Of a DNA stretch of 64,000 nucleotides, positions 1 through 12,957 are shown in pieces. Under the pieces are notes generated by a model. It did not search any database and was not told the DNA's origin. It saw only the letters and a program-made list of their open reading frames with translations. A program made the translations under genes and the position numbers. Source of the DNA: Hedera helix (taxonomy: Eukaryota; Streptophyta; Magnoliopsida; Apiales; Araliaceae); the NCBI GenBank assembly GCA_947179155.2, contig OX359264.1:52755702-52819701 (forward strand). Reading direction: 5' to 3'. Positions within the stretch are counted from its first letter, which is position 1, and every line of letters begins with the position of its first letter.

Positions 1-669
1 CCATAAGACAAGACCTACTGTTAAGAAGAATGGTGAAAATAGTCTGGCTAATGGGACGTCTCTGAAAACAATAGAGCAGCTGGTTATCAAAGTCAATGAA
101 GATATTTAATAATGGAACAGAAAATTAAATATATCAAAGAATATAATAATCTTTAATAAACAACTTTGGAATTGCAACGGCTAAAAATGCAGAAACCAAA
201 GCTACAGGTTGATGTGACAGTACATATGTCAGAAAAGGGAAAAAGTACTGACACAAGCAACAGAAAGTCAACATCAAAGATATCAAGGATCTGCACAAAG
301 CCAAAGGAACCCAACGGTTCTTTTTAAACGGTAAAATATGCACAAATATATAAAGATAAATGCTCACAGAGAAAATGAATTGTTGAACATATAAGAGAGG
401 ATGGTGGACAACAACAGATCGTAGAGCGAAACAAAAAATGAATATGCTGAAGAACACTCTACGATCCACCAGAACACTAACACTGAATTGAGAGAGACAT
501 AGAGAGAAATGACTCTATTGCAAGATAAGTGTTCAAACCTGCTAAGCACGTGAAAAAGAGAAGCCTAAATGCCAACTTGATACAGACATGTTAGCTACTG
601 AGTACCAAAAAGGAGAAGCTTCACAGTCATCTCATAAGCACATCTCGAGAGGCAATAAAATGTCTATGA
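1..669 (+). mobile_element. Left part of a Copia-type LTR/element, split by a solo LTR
   Basis: This stretch carries the TCGTAGAG / CTCTACGATC motif (about 438-465) that marks the Copia LTR family seen at 13062-14387 and 57508-58881. Its right end is a copy of the 5-base target site TATGA that recurs after the inserted LTR at 3471, so 1-669 and 3471-4299 were once continuous. Positions 2-109 form a short open frame that ends in TAA. It could be the tail of an element-encoded protein, but I do not recognise it. The 5' limit of the LTR is not defined. Confidence 0.5.
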
Positions 670-1002
670 TGTAAGACCCCGAATTTTATGAAATACAAAA
701 TTTAATTTTTCTTCATATATATTTTTCCTGAAACAGTAGGTGGTTAAATTGATAAGGTTAAAAGTTAAGGATGTTATGTGCAAATTTTATTATGTCGGAC
801 AATATTCGTTTGGTTGGAGAATATTCGTTTTGTCGGGGAATATTCGATTCGTACGACGGCGCCGAAATAACAAAATAATGGTGGACCCCCACAACGACTT
901 ATTGTCGGATATAGAAAGCGACATACGTAACCTTTTTAAATAAAAATAGTCAACGGTATTATCATTTTTAACTGTTAAAATACCTGATGGTAAAAGAATA
1001 GT

Positions 1003-1090
1003 AACATACGGTATTACATAGTAGCACACGGTATTACATAGTAGCACACGGTATTGCACTGTAGCACACGGTATTGCACAGTGTTTCATA
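1003..1090 (+). repeat. Array of ~20-bp repeats in the LTR U3 region
   Basis: Four tandem units of about 20 bp with the core acggtattRcacagtagcac. Degenerate equivalents occur in every other LTR of the family (about 10700-10760, 21225-21290, 24385-24470, and inverted at 27085-27165). It lies 600-700 bp upstream of the LTR TATA box, among short palindromes of the type ATAATTATT. Confidence 0.8.
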
Positions 1091-1686
1091 TTATTAAATG
1101 ATAAAATGGTTATTGTACTATATTGACTTTATTGAACCAATAATTGTCACATGCATAATAATTCATATTATTGAGCTGATAATTGTCACAGTAGCATATG
1201 CACAATAATTCACATTACTGAATCAATAATTGTCATTACACAGTAACGTGTTATTTTCTTATTTATTTTCAGCATTATTGTTATCTCTTTTGTGATATTG
1301 ATTAAACTGTTGTATTCTATTATTGGGTGATTTTCCTATTTTTCTAACTCGAAAAGCCAACTACACTGCATTTACAACAATTAGCCATAATAATGAATAA
1401 TTGTGAATTATTGTTGAATAATTGAATTGATAAAGTTATTTGTTTTTATTATGATAAATTATATAAAGTTGTTTGTTTTTATATATAAAGATAATTGATT
1501 TATTTAAAGTTAGTTGTTTTATATATAAAGTAAATTGAATGGTATAGATTAAAAGATGATCTTTAAATGAATGGTTTAGATTAAAGAAATCTTAAAAGAT
1601 AAAATGAGTGGTATGGATTAAACATTATCTTGAAATATACGGTTTGGATTAAATTAGGAAATCTTGGTGATGATAAGAATTTTTGC

Positions 1687-1695
1687 TATAAATAG
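1687..1695 (+). promoter_or_regulatory. LTR TATA box (copy A)
   Basis: TATAAATAG in the same relative place in all five LTR copies (11573, 21786, 28002, and inverted at 26592-26600). This makes it the likely core promoter of the retrotransposon family. Confidence 0.7.
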
Positions 1696-1984
1696 AAGCC
1701 TTAACTTAAGGATTTTTCATAAAAACTTCCTTGCTTATTCTTTCTTTCACTCTCCAAATATTTCTTAGTATAAGTTCTCTTTGAGTGTGCTAAAGTCATC
1801 TTGAGTATTTGTAAAGAGCTGTAAGTGTACGAGTTCATATCTAGTCACGTGTTAAGGTAAGGGATACCATCTTTTTCATCTTCCATTATTCAAACTTACT
1901 ATGGTAAGGGATTATCATTATTTGATTCTCGAAAATAATATCGTTTCTTTCTTACTCATAAGACGTGCCATTTATTTTCATATA

Positions 1985-2425
1985 TTAAATTGTGGGAATA
2001 ACCTTACGGCGCGGATTATCGCCTGTTGGTGAATAACCTTTCGTATTTATTTCCATATATTAAATTGTGGGAATAACCTTACGGCGCGGATTATCGCCTG
2101 TTGGTGAATAACCTTTCGTATTTATTTCCATATATTAAATTGTGGTAACCTTACGGCGCGGATTATCGCCTGTTGGTGAATAACCTTTCGTATTTATTTC
2201 CATATATTAAATTGTGGGAATAACCTTACGGCGCGGATTATCGCCTGTTGATGAATAACCTTTCGTATTTATTTCCATATATTAAATTGTGGGAATAACC
2301 TTACGGCACGGATTACCGCCTGTTGGTGACTAACCTTTCGTATTCATTCCTTATTAATTTGTGGGAATAACCTGACTACGCGGACTACCGCATGTTTGGT
2401 GAATTACTCTTCGTATTCATTTCTT
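1985..2425 (+). repeat. Tandem array of ~75-bp repeats inside solo LTR A
   Basis: Six units begin at about 1991, 2066, 2141, 2213, 2288 and 2360. Each contains ggaataaccttacggc followed by cggattaYcgcctgttgg. The first units are almost identical, the third lacks four bases, and the last two are diverged. The array lies downstream of the TATA box. Three further units occur in copy C; I do not see the array in copies B, D or E. Confidence 0.9.
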
Positions 2426-3470
2426 ATTTGTCTCTTCTTGGTAAAGTTTCCTGAAATGAATACATATTCTTTAATAGTTTGCGCTTCATCTAATATCATT
2501 TCAACTGAACTTTCCTATTTTTCTAAATCTTTCTATTGAACCTTAACTGTTATTCTGAACTGTGGATCTGAAATATCATTCTTGAATTTTAATCCACATC
2601 ATGTTGGCAATTTGGACATTATTTGAATCTGCACAAAGTAAAGTCATAAATTTTTGATATTTATTGATCATACTGTTTCTTCTGATTCATCATCTATATC
2701 ACGGTTGTTATTCTAATCATCAAGAACCATGTTATTGTGAATATCTGTGGCCTGGGGCACAGTTGATAGGATAAAGGCGATATAATTATTGTGTCTTTTA
2801 GGGCACGTGGTAAATATTCTCTTTGGCCTGGGGCAAAGATGAACTGTTGTTGGTATGATTATGACCAAAGGCTGAAAACTGGTATAATCATTACCGTTGG
2901 TGTTATATTTGAATATCTTTGGCTCGTAATGCAAAGATGAACTATTGACTGGCATGATTATAATCAGGAACTGGAAATTATATTATCATGACTAGCGGTG
3001 TTTAAGATGATAAAAGTTGAGGATGTTTTTCCTAAAAAGAGAACCGAGTGGACATTATAGTCTGCATTATTCTTCTAATAGATTGCTCATTCCGCTGCTA
3101 TTATTGATACAAAGCTTATTGTCTATTATATTCAATTAAGAACTCATCTGTTGAAGGCTAATGATAATTTATTTGTCGTTATCTTAGTCATGATATTTCT
3201 TACTGGGCTATTTGAGCTCACCCTTTCTTTTGTTCCATTGTTTTTCAGAAAAAGAGAGAGTAGCCGGGTCTAGCAGGGGAATGGAGTGACGGTCCGAGTG
3301 ATAGCTATTGTAGTCTTCACATGTTGTATATAGTGTGAAAATAATAGTGAAGACTTAGTTGTGTATTATTGAGTTTTGCATTTCTGTTCTATGAACTATT
3401 TGTATTAAAGATTATGTATTTTATGGCGTCTCAAATTGGGCTATGTAGGCCTAGATTTGGGGGCGTCACA

Positions 3471-4295
3471 TATGATAAGAAGGAACAACTGAGTACCAAA
3501 AGGAAGGAGCTTCATAGTCATCTCAGAAGTTCGTCTTGAGAAGTTATCAAGTACCAAAGGAGCTGAATTGCCAAAGCTTAGCAGTGCAATGGGTGATCAC
3601 AAGTAGTTATTGAGCATATAAAGAAGCCAAGCATCATTGCCGAACTCAATATCATTTCAAACATGATCACATCCTGCTACTGAGTATTTAAAGACAATGG
3701 AACTTAAAGTATAACTCAGTAGCAACTCCAACATCTATCAACAAACAAGGAGCCAAGTCTGCTGGACTTGAAGAGGGCAGTTGTGTCCTTGTCTTAGTGA
3801 CTAAATGAGCCAAGTCTGCTGGACTTGAAGAGGGCATTTGTGTCCTTGTCTTAGTGACTAAACTAGCCAAACCTGCTGGGTTTGAAGGGTTCTTAGTGAA
3901 CCAGAGTTTCCAGGCCTGCTGAGCTTGAAGGGTTCTGTATGAGCCATCCTTAGTGGATTTCCTACTTGTTAAAGTAGAAAAGTGGAGTATGAGTTATTCA
4001 GTCTCCGAACCACTTAAACTCTCTGGTGTCATTTACATTCAGTCATTTACATTCTGTCATATATAGATATAACTGCTATAATTGGTTTACTGGACAAATG
4101 GTTATCTTCAATACAGTCTAAACTTAACTAAGAAGTTTTATAAATCTTTAAAGGGAGTTTTCAAACTAATATTCTGTTGTGCAAACTAATCTTGATTAAA
4201 TGAACTATTTGGTAATATTATTTAATTTAAGTAAAAAGTTTTTAAGAGATCTATTCAACCCCCCCTTCTAGATCATTTGTGTGCCTCTGGGAACG

Positions 4296-4299
<4 letters not shown>
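3471..4299 (+). mobile_element. Right part of the Copia-type LTR split by solo LTR A
   Basis: This begins with the second copy of the target site TATGA. It ends with the family's terminal signature: a C-run after attcaac, then cttctagat and gggaacgaaca at about 4252-4299. The same signature closes the LTRs at 14340-14387 and (inverted) 57508-57560. Within it, 3740-3900 holds three diverged direct repeats of about 65 bp around aagtctgctggacttgaag. Confidence 0.65.

Positions 4300-4372
<73 letters not shown>
4300..4372. repeat. (AT)n(AG)n compound microsatellite
   Basis: About 22 AT units run straight into about 14 AG units, at the right edge of the Copia LTR. Confidence 0.95.
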
Positions 4373-4375
<3 letters not shown>

Positions 4376-7123
4376 CTAGCTGAGGGAAGAAGAAGGAAGA
4401 GCTCTAGTAATAGGAATTTCAGCCCTCACTAATTCAAGGAAACCAAAAGTAGCATTCTAATCATCAAGTTTAGCTTAAAGGTTTAAAAGTCCTTCTATCT
4501 TAAATCTTTAGATGTATATACTCTCAAATTAATGCATAAAGTTATTATGTTGATTCTTGTGTTTAGGAATTGATTTATTGCTGCGATTTGGGGTTCATAT
4601 TGAATCCATGGTTGACATAAGGTATATATGTTATGGCTGGATGTCTTTGTCATTTGTTTATATGTACGAATTGCTAGAATTTAATGCAAGTATGCTAGGT
4701 GTTCGATCAAAGTCCTCAATAAATCGTTTTACTAAGTTTTGTATTCAAAATGTTGATCCGGAATCAAAAAAGGGTTCCTAGTATTGTAAGAACCATATTT
4801 AAATCTATGAAGTTTATGCATGTGATCTTATGAGAGTCTCATTGAGGTATTAAGGGTGATTCATGTTAAGAAGGAATATGTGCATATATGATTAAAGTAG
4901 GAGCCAATACATGTATGTCAGATGATAAAAGTTCTTACTGTAGCAAATTTCAAGTGTTTGCCTCCAAAACTAACTAATAATCATATATGTGCTACGATCC
5001 TAGTATCGCAAATTGGTTTTCAAAACTTCATAGTAGTCAAGCATGTGCTCTAAGTGGTTGTCAATAAAGCACGATTGTTGGAAAAGATACTAGTTATGTG
5101 TTATGTGGTATGAAAAAGATTTTCAACGTCAATCATGTCAAGCCTGCTTGTTATAGAAATAAGTCCAGAAATGCATGATAGGAATCAAGGAAATAAAGAT
5201 GTGTGTGAAGTGCTTGATATTTAAGATTTGCTTGTATGCTTTAAAACATCAAAAGACAGAGAACTCTACAAAATTCTAGAATTTTTGCCGAGCGCACCTG
5301 CGCCCGAGAGGACCGCAGCTGCGCCTGAACCTTCTATCGAGTTTTTTGTACTGAAGCGCGGCTGCGGCCATAATGAGCGCAGCTGTGGCCAACCTTATTT
5401 AAGGAAGCGAACCTGCGGTCATGATGACCGTATCTTCTGTCGAATTTTTCAAAGTACAGCGCACCTGCGGAGCAGGAGAGCGCACCTGTGTTTGGGTCTA
5501 GTGTAGCTGCGTTCGACCCTTCTGTTTTCAAATTGTGAAATTTTTCATGTTTTACTAATTAGTCATCGTGCATGCTTATATGTGATCTAGTTGAACTACA
5601 TGATTGTTATAACATGTAAATTGAGTCTAAGATAAGAGAAATGTTATAATAAACCTAAATTGGGTAGCGATTAAGCAAAATGCCATAACTTAAGCTTAAA
5701 TGCATCGACCTATGCCATGTTGCCTAAACTATATGTTACGTGTTATGTGTAAGCTTATATATAAGATTGATTGCTTGTAGCGCTAACCAATGTTTAAATT
5801 CTTGATTTGTTAAGTGATTACGTTATATGTGTCTAAGTTAACCAAGTTACATAAGAAAACGATAAAAGCTACGTGCTATATGTTATATGTATGCTAAATA
5901 GTGAGGTTATGCCCTAAGCATCATTTGAACTAGTACGTTAGAACTAGCACGTATCTAAGATAAATAAGCAGATTGTCATTTGTAACTTAAAACTAATGAG
6001 TGGGCCGACATTATTATCTATGTAGGCGTTAAACGTAGCAAGGCGTTAAGCGTAATCGACAATCGAGGCAAGTTTCATAACCTTACTCAAATTGTATTGA
6101 GCAAGTTCTTTTACCTATACGCACTACATTATTTTGGTGCAAACTTTGTGAATTCAAATATCATGATTCGAACCTATTTTTTTGAGGTTCAAGTATCTGT
6201 ATGCCATGAATGCACTTACGTGCATTTTAAAAGTCTTTCAATTGTTAACCGACTTTATGTTACAAAGTTCTTACATATAAGTGTTGTGAAATGTGGGTTT
6301 GAGCCATTGTTCGGCTAGATCAATAATGTTATGATAAATGGAATTATATGACTTTTAATGTTAAAAAAATCCATATTGTACTGGTGCGGTATCTGCTAAA
6401 GTTAAAATGAATAACCCTTTAAGTAGGGGCTTAAAACTATAAATTTTGGGATATAATTCCTATATAACGGCTACGTCGCTAGCTGTTTTAGATTGTGCAC
6501 AATGTATCCGTACGATGAGTTGATCTCCCAAAGTACACATCTTTGGTTATTATTAATTGCTATATAGATTGTTAATATTCTTAACGATATCGTTCTTATG
6601 ACTATTGGTTATTGTCATTTTTTACTTAACGTTAATAATCTTAACGAAGTTTAAGGTCACTTGACCATCAGCACTCCAAATATTCAATTTTGATATATAT
6701 AAAGTAAATGCTTATGCATCTTTTTTTTAATTGTCCAATTTATCATAAATGTTATCATTGTTCTGAACTATAATGTTATAAACCATTGTATATACTTACT
6801 GAGCTATTTGTTGCTCACGCTTGTTTAAACTAAACATTTCAGCAAAACTCGAGTTCTCGAAAGATTCCAAAAAGGACAAGGGTAAAGAAAAATCTAAGGA
6901 AGTTTTATTATTATTCCGTGTAACTTTTAAATATATGTTCTTAAGACTTTTGTTATGATGTAACTATTTGTAATGAAAGTTAGTTAAACCTGGGATATTA
7001 TGTCTTTAAGATGAATGATGTATTTAAATATTGCATTTAATTATTGAATAAGTAGATAGTTATGTGTTGGATGTTGTACCGTGAGCACCAGGGCTTAGAG
7101 AACCCAGATTTGGGGGCGCCACA
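4373..7123 (+). mobile_element. Decayed LTR-like block, no coding capacity
   Basis: I see no gene here. The right end (gtgagcac at about 7081, then aacccagatttgggggcgccaca) resembles the end of the inserted LTR at 17120-17176. Both are preceded by a similar aaaaggacaa...aag segment (6870-6890 and 16910-16930). I read this as a truncated LTR of that second Gypsy-like family, with its 5' end lost near the microsatellite. Short ORFs inside it look accidental. Confidence 0.5.
5283..5515. repeat. GC-rich block of imperfect repeats inside the LTR-like region
   Basis: An island of much higher GC than its surroundings. Imperfect units of the form gcgcacctgcg, gcagctgcg and gcggctgcgg recur at intervals of about 30-60 bp. 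It is rich in CpG and CHG sites. The reading frames through it have no recognisable product. Confidence 0.65.
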
Positions 7124-8990
7124 ATCTTACTCTGATCATTATGATTGGTAGTGGTACTACAAAATTGTCATTTGAGGGGGTTGTTTCAGCATTATTGTCA
7201 GAAGATATGCGACTACAACTCGAGTATGAAAAGTTCAACCAAGGAGGCTCTGTTAGTCAGAGAATGAGATCAAGATAGAAATTCAAAGAGATCTTAAAAC
7301 AGGTCACAGTCGAGAGGGAGATCTACAAGTACAAATAGGTTAAAAATTAAATGCTGGAAGTGTAATGAGTTTAGGCATATAAAGAAGGACTACAAGAACA
7401 AGGGTGATAAATTTATAAATGAGAAGAATAATTCGGGTAACAAGGATGAAGCCACTAAAGACTTATACATAATAGCAGCTTGTGCACTCCAAACTGATGA
7501 TGATGTCTGGTTCATTGATATAGGAGTTTCGTGTCAATATGAAACTTTTAGCTGAGGTAATGTCATGATGTGAAATGACACATCATTGAAAATTGTTAGT
7601 CATGAAAAAATAAATGGTGACACTATCAAGAAACTTTCGAGAGTTATGCATATTCATGATCTTAGTAGGAATTTAATATCTGTTAGCACGATGACAGATG
7701 GAGGAGTTAACTTCAACTATGACAAAAAAATCATGTAAGATAACTCGTGGCTCAATGTAGTTGGACGTGAAACAAGATGTGGTACTTTATACAAGCTGTT
7801 GAAAGTATCATAAAGGGGCAGTTTGGTGGCTTTTTTGTTTTCAAGAAGGAAGGAAGTGCTTAGAATAGTTTGTCCATGTTGTGGCATCAACGATTGGGAC
7901 ATATCACTGAGAAAAGGTTAACCACTATAGTATCAAATAAGTTGGTAGAAGGGGTTCCAGATTGCTCCGTGGGATTCTAATTCTGTGAGCATTATTTGTA
8001 CGAGAAAAAAGATAGAGTCAAGTTTAAGCCCACCACCAGTAGGGCGACTATAGTGCTAAATTTAATATACACAGTGATTTATTTGGGGAAACTTTAAAAG
8101 CATCTCTTAGAAAATTGAGGTAATGTATTTCTTTCATAGATGATTTTTCAAGGTATGCTTGGGTCTATTTTATTTGAAAAAAGTTTGAAGCACTTGACAA
8201 ATTTTGAGAATTTAAGACACTGGTTGAGAATCAATTCAAGAGGAAGATAAAAGGTTTTTTGAACTGCTAATAGCAGATAGTATTTTCCAATTGATAAGTT
8301 TTGTGCTGAGAAGGGCTTTGTCAAATAGAATACAATTCGGATGATACCTCAACAAAATGGTGTGGTTGAGAGAGATTAAATCGGACACTTATGAAAAAAG
8401 CGAGTTGTATATGGAGTTGGACAAGCTTGTAACCTGAATTCTGGGCTGAGGCAGTTGTTACTACATATTACTTGAAGAACTGGACACCCACATCTGCATT
8501 AAAGGATCAAACTCCTTTTGAGGTGCTATTCGAGAGGAAACCTATTATATCTCATATTCAAGTGTTTTGTTAGGATGCGTGCCGAAGGGAAAAAAAAGAA
8601 CAAACTTGACTTCTAGTTTGAGAAGTGCAAATTTGATGGCTATAATGATGGTGTCAATGGGTACAAGCTATGGAACCTAGAAAGTATAGCAGTTTTTTAC
8701 AGTAGGGATGTGGTGTTTAGAGAAATATCGAATGAGCCGATTGTGGATAAGTCTTCTAAAGAATTTGATCGTGTGCAAATTGATGTGAGCATAAGAAAGT
8801 AGGTAGAGGCTGAAAATTCACAGTTGGTTAGAAATTTTGTAAATGATGAATCAGTTAAAGCCGAACATGATGAGAAAGATTGTGAAGATTCTGATATTGA
8901 AGAAGATACCAAGGCGAAGGCTGATGAATTAAGAAGGTGAACCTATATTGACGATGTCCAAATAAGTTTGAATGCGACCTAGCAGGTATT
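7124..8990 (+). pseudogene. Degenerate Ty1/Copia gag-pol relic
   Basis: Motifs appear in Copia order on the plus strand in drifting frames. About 7338-7394 is a decayed CCHC zinc knuckle (KCWKCNEFRHIKKDYK). About 7490-7540 is a protease-like VWFIDIG, where the usual active-site motif is DSG. 7871-7905 is the pre-integrase motif LWHQRLGH, and 8346-8373 is the integrase motif PQQNGVVER. The integrase C-terminal region, including SRDVVFREI, continues to about 8940. Many stops and frameshifts interrupt it, so it cannot be functional. No reverse transcriptase or RNase H follows. The 9.3 kb region may be the 3' part of the same relic. Confidence 0.8.
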
Positions 8991-10199
8991 CACTTATTAT
9001 GTTTCATGTTTTACATGTCACTAATGATTAACTATGCACAGTTAAGGTGGCAAGGGCCTCGGGAGAGGCGAATCAGTGAGAGTTTTCTATGAATGAGGAA
9101 ATACAGCCACTTAAGAAGAAAATCACAGAGAATATCACAAACTTCTTAACTAAAGTATTTATTTTGGTGAAGTTTAAGTGAAGTACATTTGAGGTGTGCA
9201 TCAATAATTAAGTATTTACTAAGTGGGAAAATGTTGTGACTGACTCATATTTCTGTAGGTCTGACTAATGGCCTTTACGATAAGGTAGTTGAGAGTCTCC
9301 TTCCCTGGTGAGTGAGCAGTTGTCCAACTCGTTGGTTAGCTGACGGGGGTTGCAAGGGGGTAGCGCCCCCTAGAAGTCAAGCGCGAGGTGTAATTAGGTT
9401 CGAGAATTTATTAGTAGCCTGATCTTAAGTTTACTAATGTATTTGGTTTGAGTCCATGTAATAGCAGTTAAGATTTTTTACTTACTATAAAAATATTGTT
9501 TGGTGTGTAGCTAATTGCAAAGTGCGTGAAAACATCTAATGAATACATTAGAAAAACAGAACTAGCCAAATTAATAAACCTGAGTATATTGTGTATTCTC
9601 ATTTTCTCGTTATTCATCTAATGTATATGTGATTGTATTATATATCGATCTTAAATTCTAACATTTTCAAAGTCTGCAGTGTTGTTTCTCATTTTCCTTC
9701 ATGGTTGTAATGTAATGGAAAATATTAATGAATATTATGATTTTTATATATTTTAATTTATGAAAATCTTAATATTTATTAATAATTGTTATTGCATCAG
9801 GTTATGAGTCTTGTGTATGTGATTCAACAAACTATAAATGGGGACAGATCCTTCATCAGTAGGGCCGGTGAGTGGTGGTGGTGGGTGCATGGTGGGTGGA
9901 GAAGATTGAGTATTGGATTTTCTTAGTTGTTCAGTCTTGGGATACGTAAATTGGCTAAAATGCAGAATTATAACCTGACTTTATCACATTATGGACCGAG
10001 TGTTAGTACATATAATAAAAAATTTATGGAGTATTAAATATCAACATACTTAAATACATATGATAAGAGAAATATTGAAGAAATTCACATTATTATTATA
10101 TGTTATTATCATGTTAGTTACAATTTAAATTTATCATGAAATTAGTCAACATATAAATTATTTTTCTTGTGAAATATAGTACCTAATTTTTAAAAATAA
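8991..10199. other. Non-coding stretch, probably 3' remains of the Copia relic
   Basis: No gene found. About 9335-9400 has ggggttgcaaggggg followed by tagcgccccc, a GC-rich stretch that looks like retroelement leader or tail sequence. The remainder is AT-rich and featureless. Confidence 0.4.
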
Positions 10200-10388
10200 T
10201 ACTCTCTTCGTTCTCAAAAGGATGACTAAAAATACAATTCTTTTTGTCCCAAAAAAGATGAGATATAAAGTACATAAAAATGTAGGGTAACTAAGTTATT
10301 TAGTGGAGTCCATTAGTTTAAAAAATCAAAAATACTCATCAGTTGATATAATCTTATGATGTCACTAGATGTAAACTTAGAACATTTT
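10200..10388. mobile_element. Left half of a Stowaway-like MITE, interrupted by the Gypsy element
   Basis: It starts TACTCTCTTCGTTCTCAAAA and runs to the Gypsy target site. The matching other terminus (ttaaaaatagagggagta) lies 19 kb away at 29700-29717. Put together, the two halves make a MITE of about 330 bp with inverted ends and a TA at each outer edge. The family is assigned from the CTCYCTY-type termini. Confidence 0.7.
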
Positions 10389-12957
10389 TGTAAGACTCCG
10401 AATTTTATGAAATACAAATTTAATTTTTCTTAATATATTTTCTTCTGAAACAGTAAGTGGATAAATTGACAAAAGTTAAATTTAAAAAAATATTTTGTGC
10501 AAATTTTATCTTGTCGGAGAATATTCGTTCTATCAGGAAATATTCGATTCGAACGAAGGCGCCGAAATAACCAAACATTGGTGGACCCTACAATGAAATA
10601 TTGTCGGATATAGAAAACAACATAAGTAACCTTTTTAAATAAAAATTGTCAACGATACTAACACTTTTAACTGTTAAAATATCCGGTGGTAAAGGAATAT
10701 TAGAACATGGTATTGCACAGTAACATACGGTATTGCACAGTAGCACACGGTATTGCACAGTATTTCATATTATTGAACTGATGAAGTGACTATTGTACAA
10801 TATTGACTTTATTGAACCAATAATTGTAACATGCACAATAATTTATATTATTGAACTGATAATTGTCACAATATCATATGCACAGTAATTCACATTACTA
10901 AATCAATAATTGTCATTACACAGTAGCGCGCTCTTTCTTTTATTTATTTTCTGTATTTTTGTTATCCCTATTATGATGTTGATTAAACTGTTGTATTTTA
11001 TTATTAGTTGGTTTTTCTGCTAGTATTATGAGTATCTAACTCAGAAAGTCAATTACACTACATTTACAACAATTTGTCATAATAATGAATAATTGTGAAC
11101 TATTATTGACTAATTGAATTAATAAAGTTATTAGTTTTATTATAATAAATTATATAAAGTTATTTAGTTTATATTAATTATGTAAAGTAAATTATTTTAG
11201 TATGATATATTATATAAAGTTATTTGTTTTATATATAAACTTAATTGATTTATATATAAGTTAGTTGTTTTATATATAAAGTTAATTAATTTATATATAA
11301 AGTTATTTGTTTTATATATAAAGTTAGTTATTTTATTAAATGAATGGTATTTATTAAAGAAAATCTAAAATTAATGGTATAGATTAAAGATAATGTAATA
11401 ATTATAGAAATTAAAGGTGTAAATTAAAGATGATCTTTAAATGAATATTTAGGTCAAAAAAATCTTAAAAGATAAAATAAGTGAAATATACGGTTAAATG
11501 AATTAAACGTTATCTTGAAATATACGATTTGGATTAAATTAAGAAATCATTGATTATAATAAAAATTTTGACTATAAATAGAAACTTTAACTTAAGGACT
11601 TTTCATAAACTTCATTACTTATTCTTTCTTTCACTCTCTAAATATTACTTTATATAAGTTTTATATGGGTGTGTTAAAGTCATCTTAAGTATTTGTGAAG
11701 ATCTATAAGTGTACGAGTACTGTTCAAGTAAGTTTTTCTATAAAAGTTATGTAAATAAGCACACACATCACACGGTGTTTATAAATCTTCCTTCAGAAGA
11801 CTCCTCCTTTAGAAGATTCATTCTGAAAAACTTTCTCTTGAAGATTATTTTGAAATAATATTTTTAAAAACTATTTTGAAGTTTATTATACTTTATTTTG
11901 CACACTACACAAATTTTTACTATCAAATTACTTTTGATGATTTCATACGAATTGATATACACCATAAAATTTATATGCGGTAGTTATTAATTAAATTATA
12001 AATATATAGGTTGATCAATGTAATGACCGAGAATTTCAAGTTAATTATAAAGTACTAAGAATTTAATTTCCAATGAATTTAATTTTATGTGAATTAATTT
12101 TGTGAATTGTTGAATATGGGACTATATGTTAATTCTGATCAAGGGGAGGTCCAAGTAATAGATTTATTAAATTAATAGACTAACCTAAAAAAAATTATTG
12201 ATAGGTTATGATAGACTAACTTAGTAAGTTAATTAAATAATCTCAAGTATTTAATTATGTAATGGACTTGTAGACAATAATGTATGATCATGTAATTTAA
12301 TTAAATTAGCCCAAATGCTTGATTTAAATACCAAGTCATGTTAGTAGTCCATTGATTTAATTAACTTAGCACAAGTGAAATTAAATGTAGTAGCCCAAAC
12401 ATTAGCCCAAATGATGCATTAAGTGAAAGTCAACAAGTGGTCAATGTTGTTACTAAAGTCAAATAAATAAATAAATTGGAGGATAAAGATGAGGTATTTG
12501 ATGGATAAGAGAGGGATCTCATGTAATCTCTTATGTGACACATTTGATTGGTTATGAATTTTTAAAAATCTCCATGTAAGCTTGGATTGAATGAAGATGG
12601 TAATAGATTTATACATACATAGTTATATGTATAATTGTTGGAAGATGAGATCTAATTTAATAAGACCATCTTTGACCAACATTAGAATACTTCTTCTTTT
12701 TTTTCAAGTTGTAAGAATTTAAGATAAAGAAGCTCTCAAGAAAAAGTTGCAAGAGAAGTTAGAGAGGGAAATTCTCTAAAGAAAATAGAGAGAGTCTTAG
12801 TGAAAGAAGAAAAGAAAATTTCAAGAAAAGCCATTAAAGCTCCAAGTTTTTGGTAGTTAGAGAGCATTAAAACCATTAAGGGTGAAGCTTTGAATGTCCA
12901 ACAACTTGTTGAACATTGAATGGTTAAATTTGGTGAAGAAATAATGTACAAGGGCTG

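Larger units (their letters stand above)
670..3470 (+). mobile_element. Solo LTR (copy A) of the Tekay-type Gypsy family
   Basis: It starts TGTAAGACCCCG and ends GGGCGTCACA. Perfect 5-base target duplications (TATGA at 665-669 and 3471-3475) flank it, so both ends are exact. No internal region is present, which is the product expected when the two LTRs of an element recombine. It is 2801 bp long and matches, segment by segment, the LTRs at 10389-18315, 20905-23915, 24059-29571 and (inverted) 24865-27502. It contains a 20-bp repeat array, a TATA box and an array of about 75-bp repeats, listed separately. Confidence 0.9.

Noticed and set aside
134..549. Minus-strand ORFs of 111 and 61 codons at the left edge
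   Set aside because: They lie inside an LTR with repeat motifs, overlap each other in different frames and show no domain.
1985..2425. CRISPR-like regular spacing
   Set aside because: The units are contiguous tandem repeats without unique spacers, inside a plant LTR.
5228..5531. Arg/Cys-rich ORFs of 92 and 65 codons on opposite strands
   Set aside because: They arise from the GC-rich repeat island. Both strands are open for the same compositional reason.
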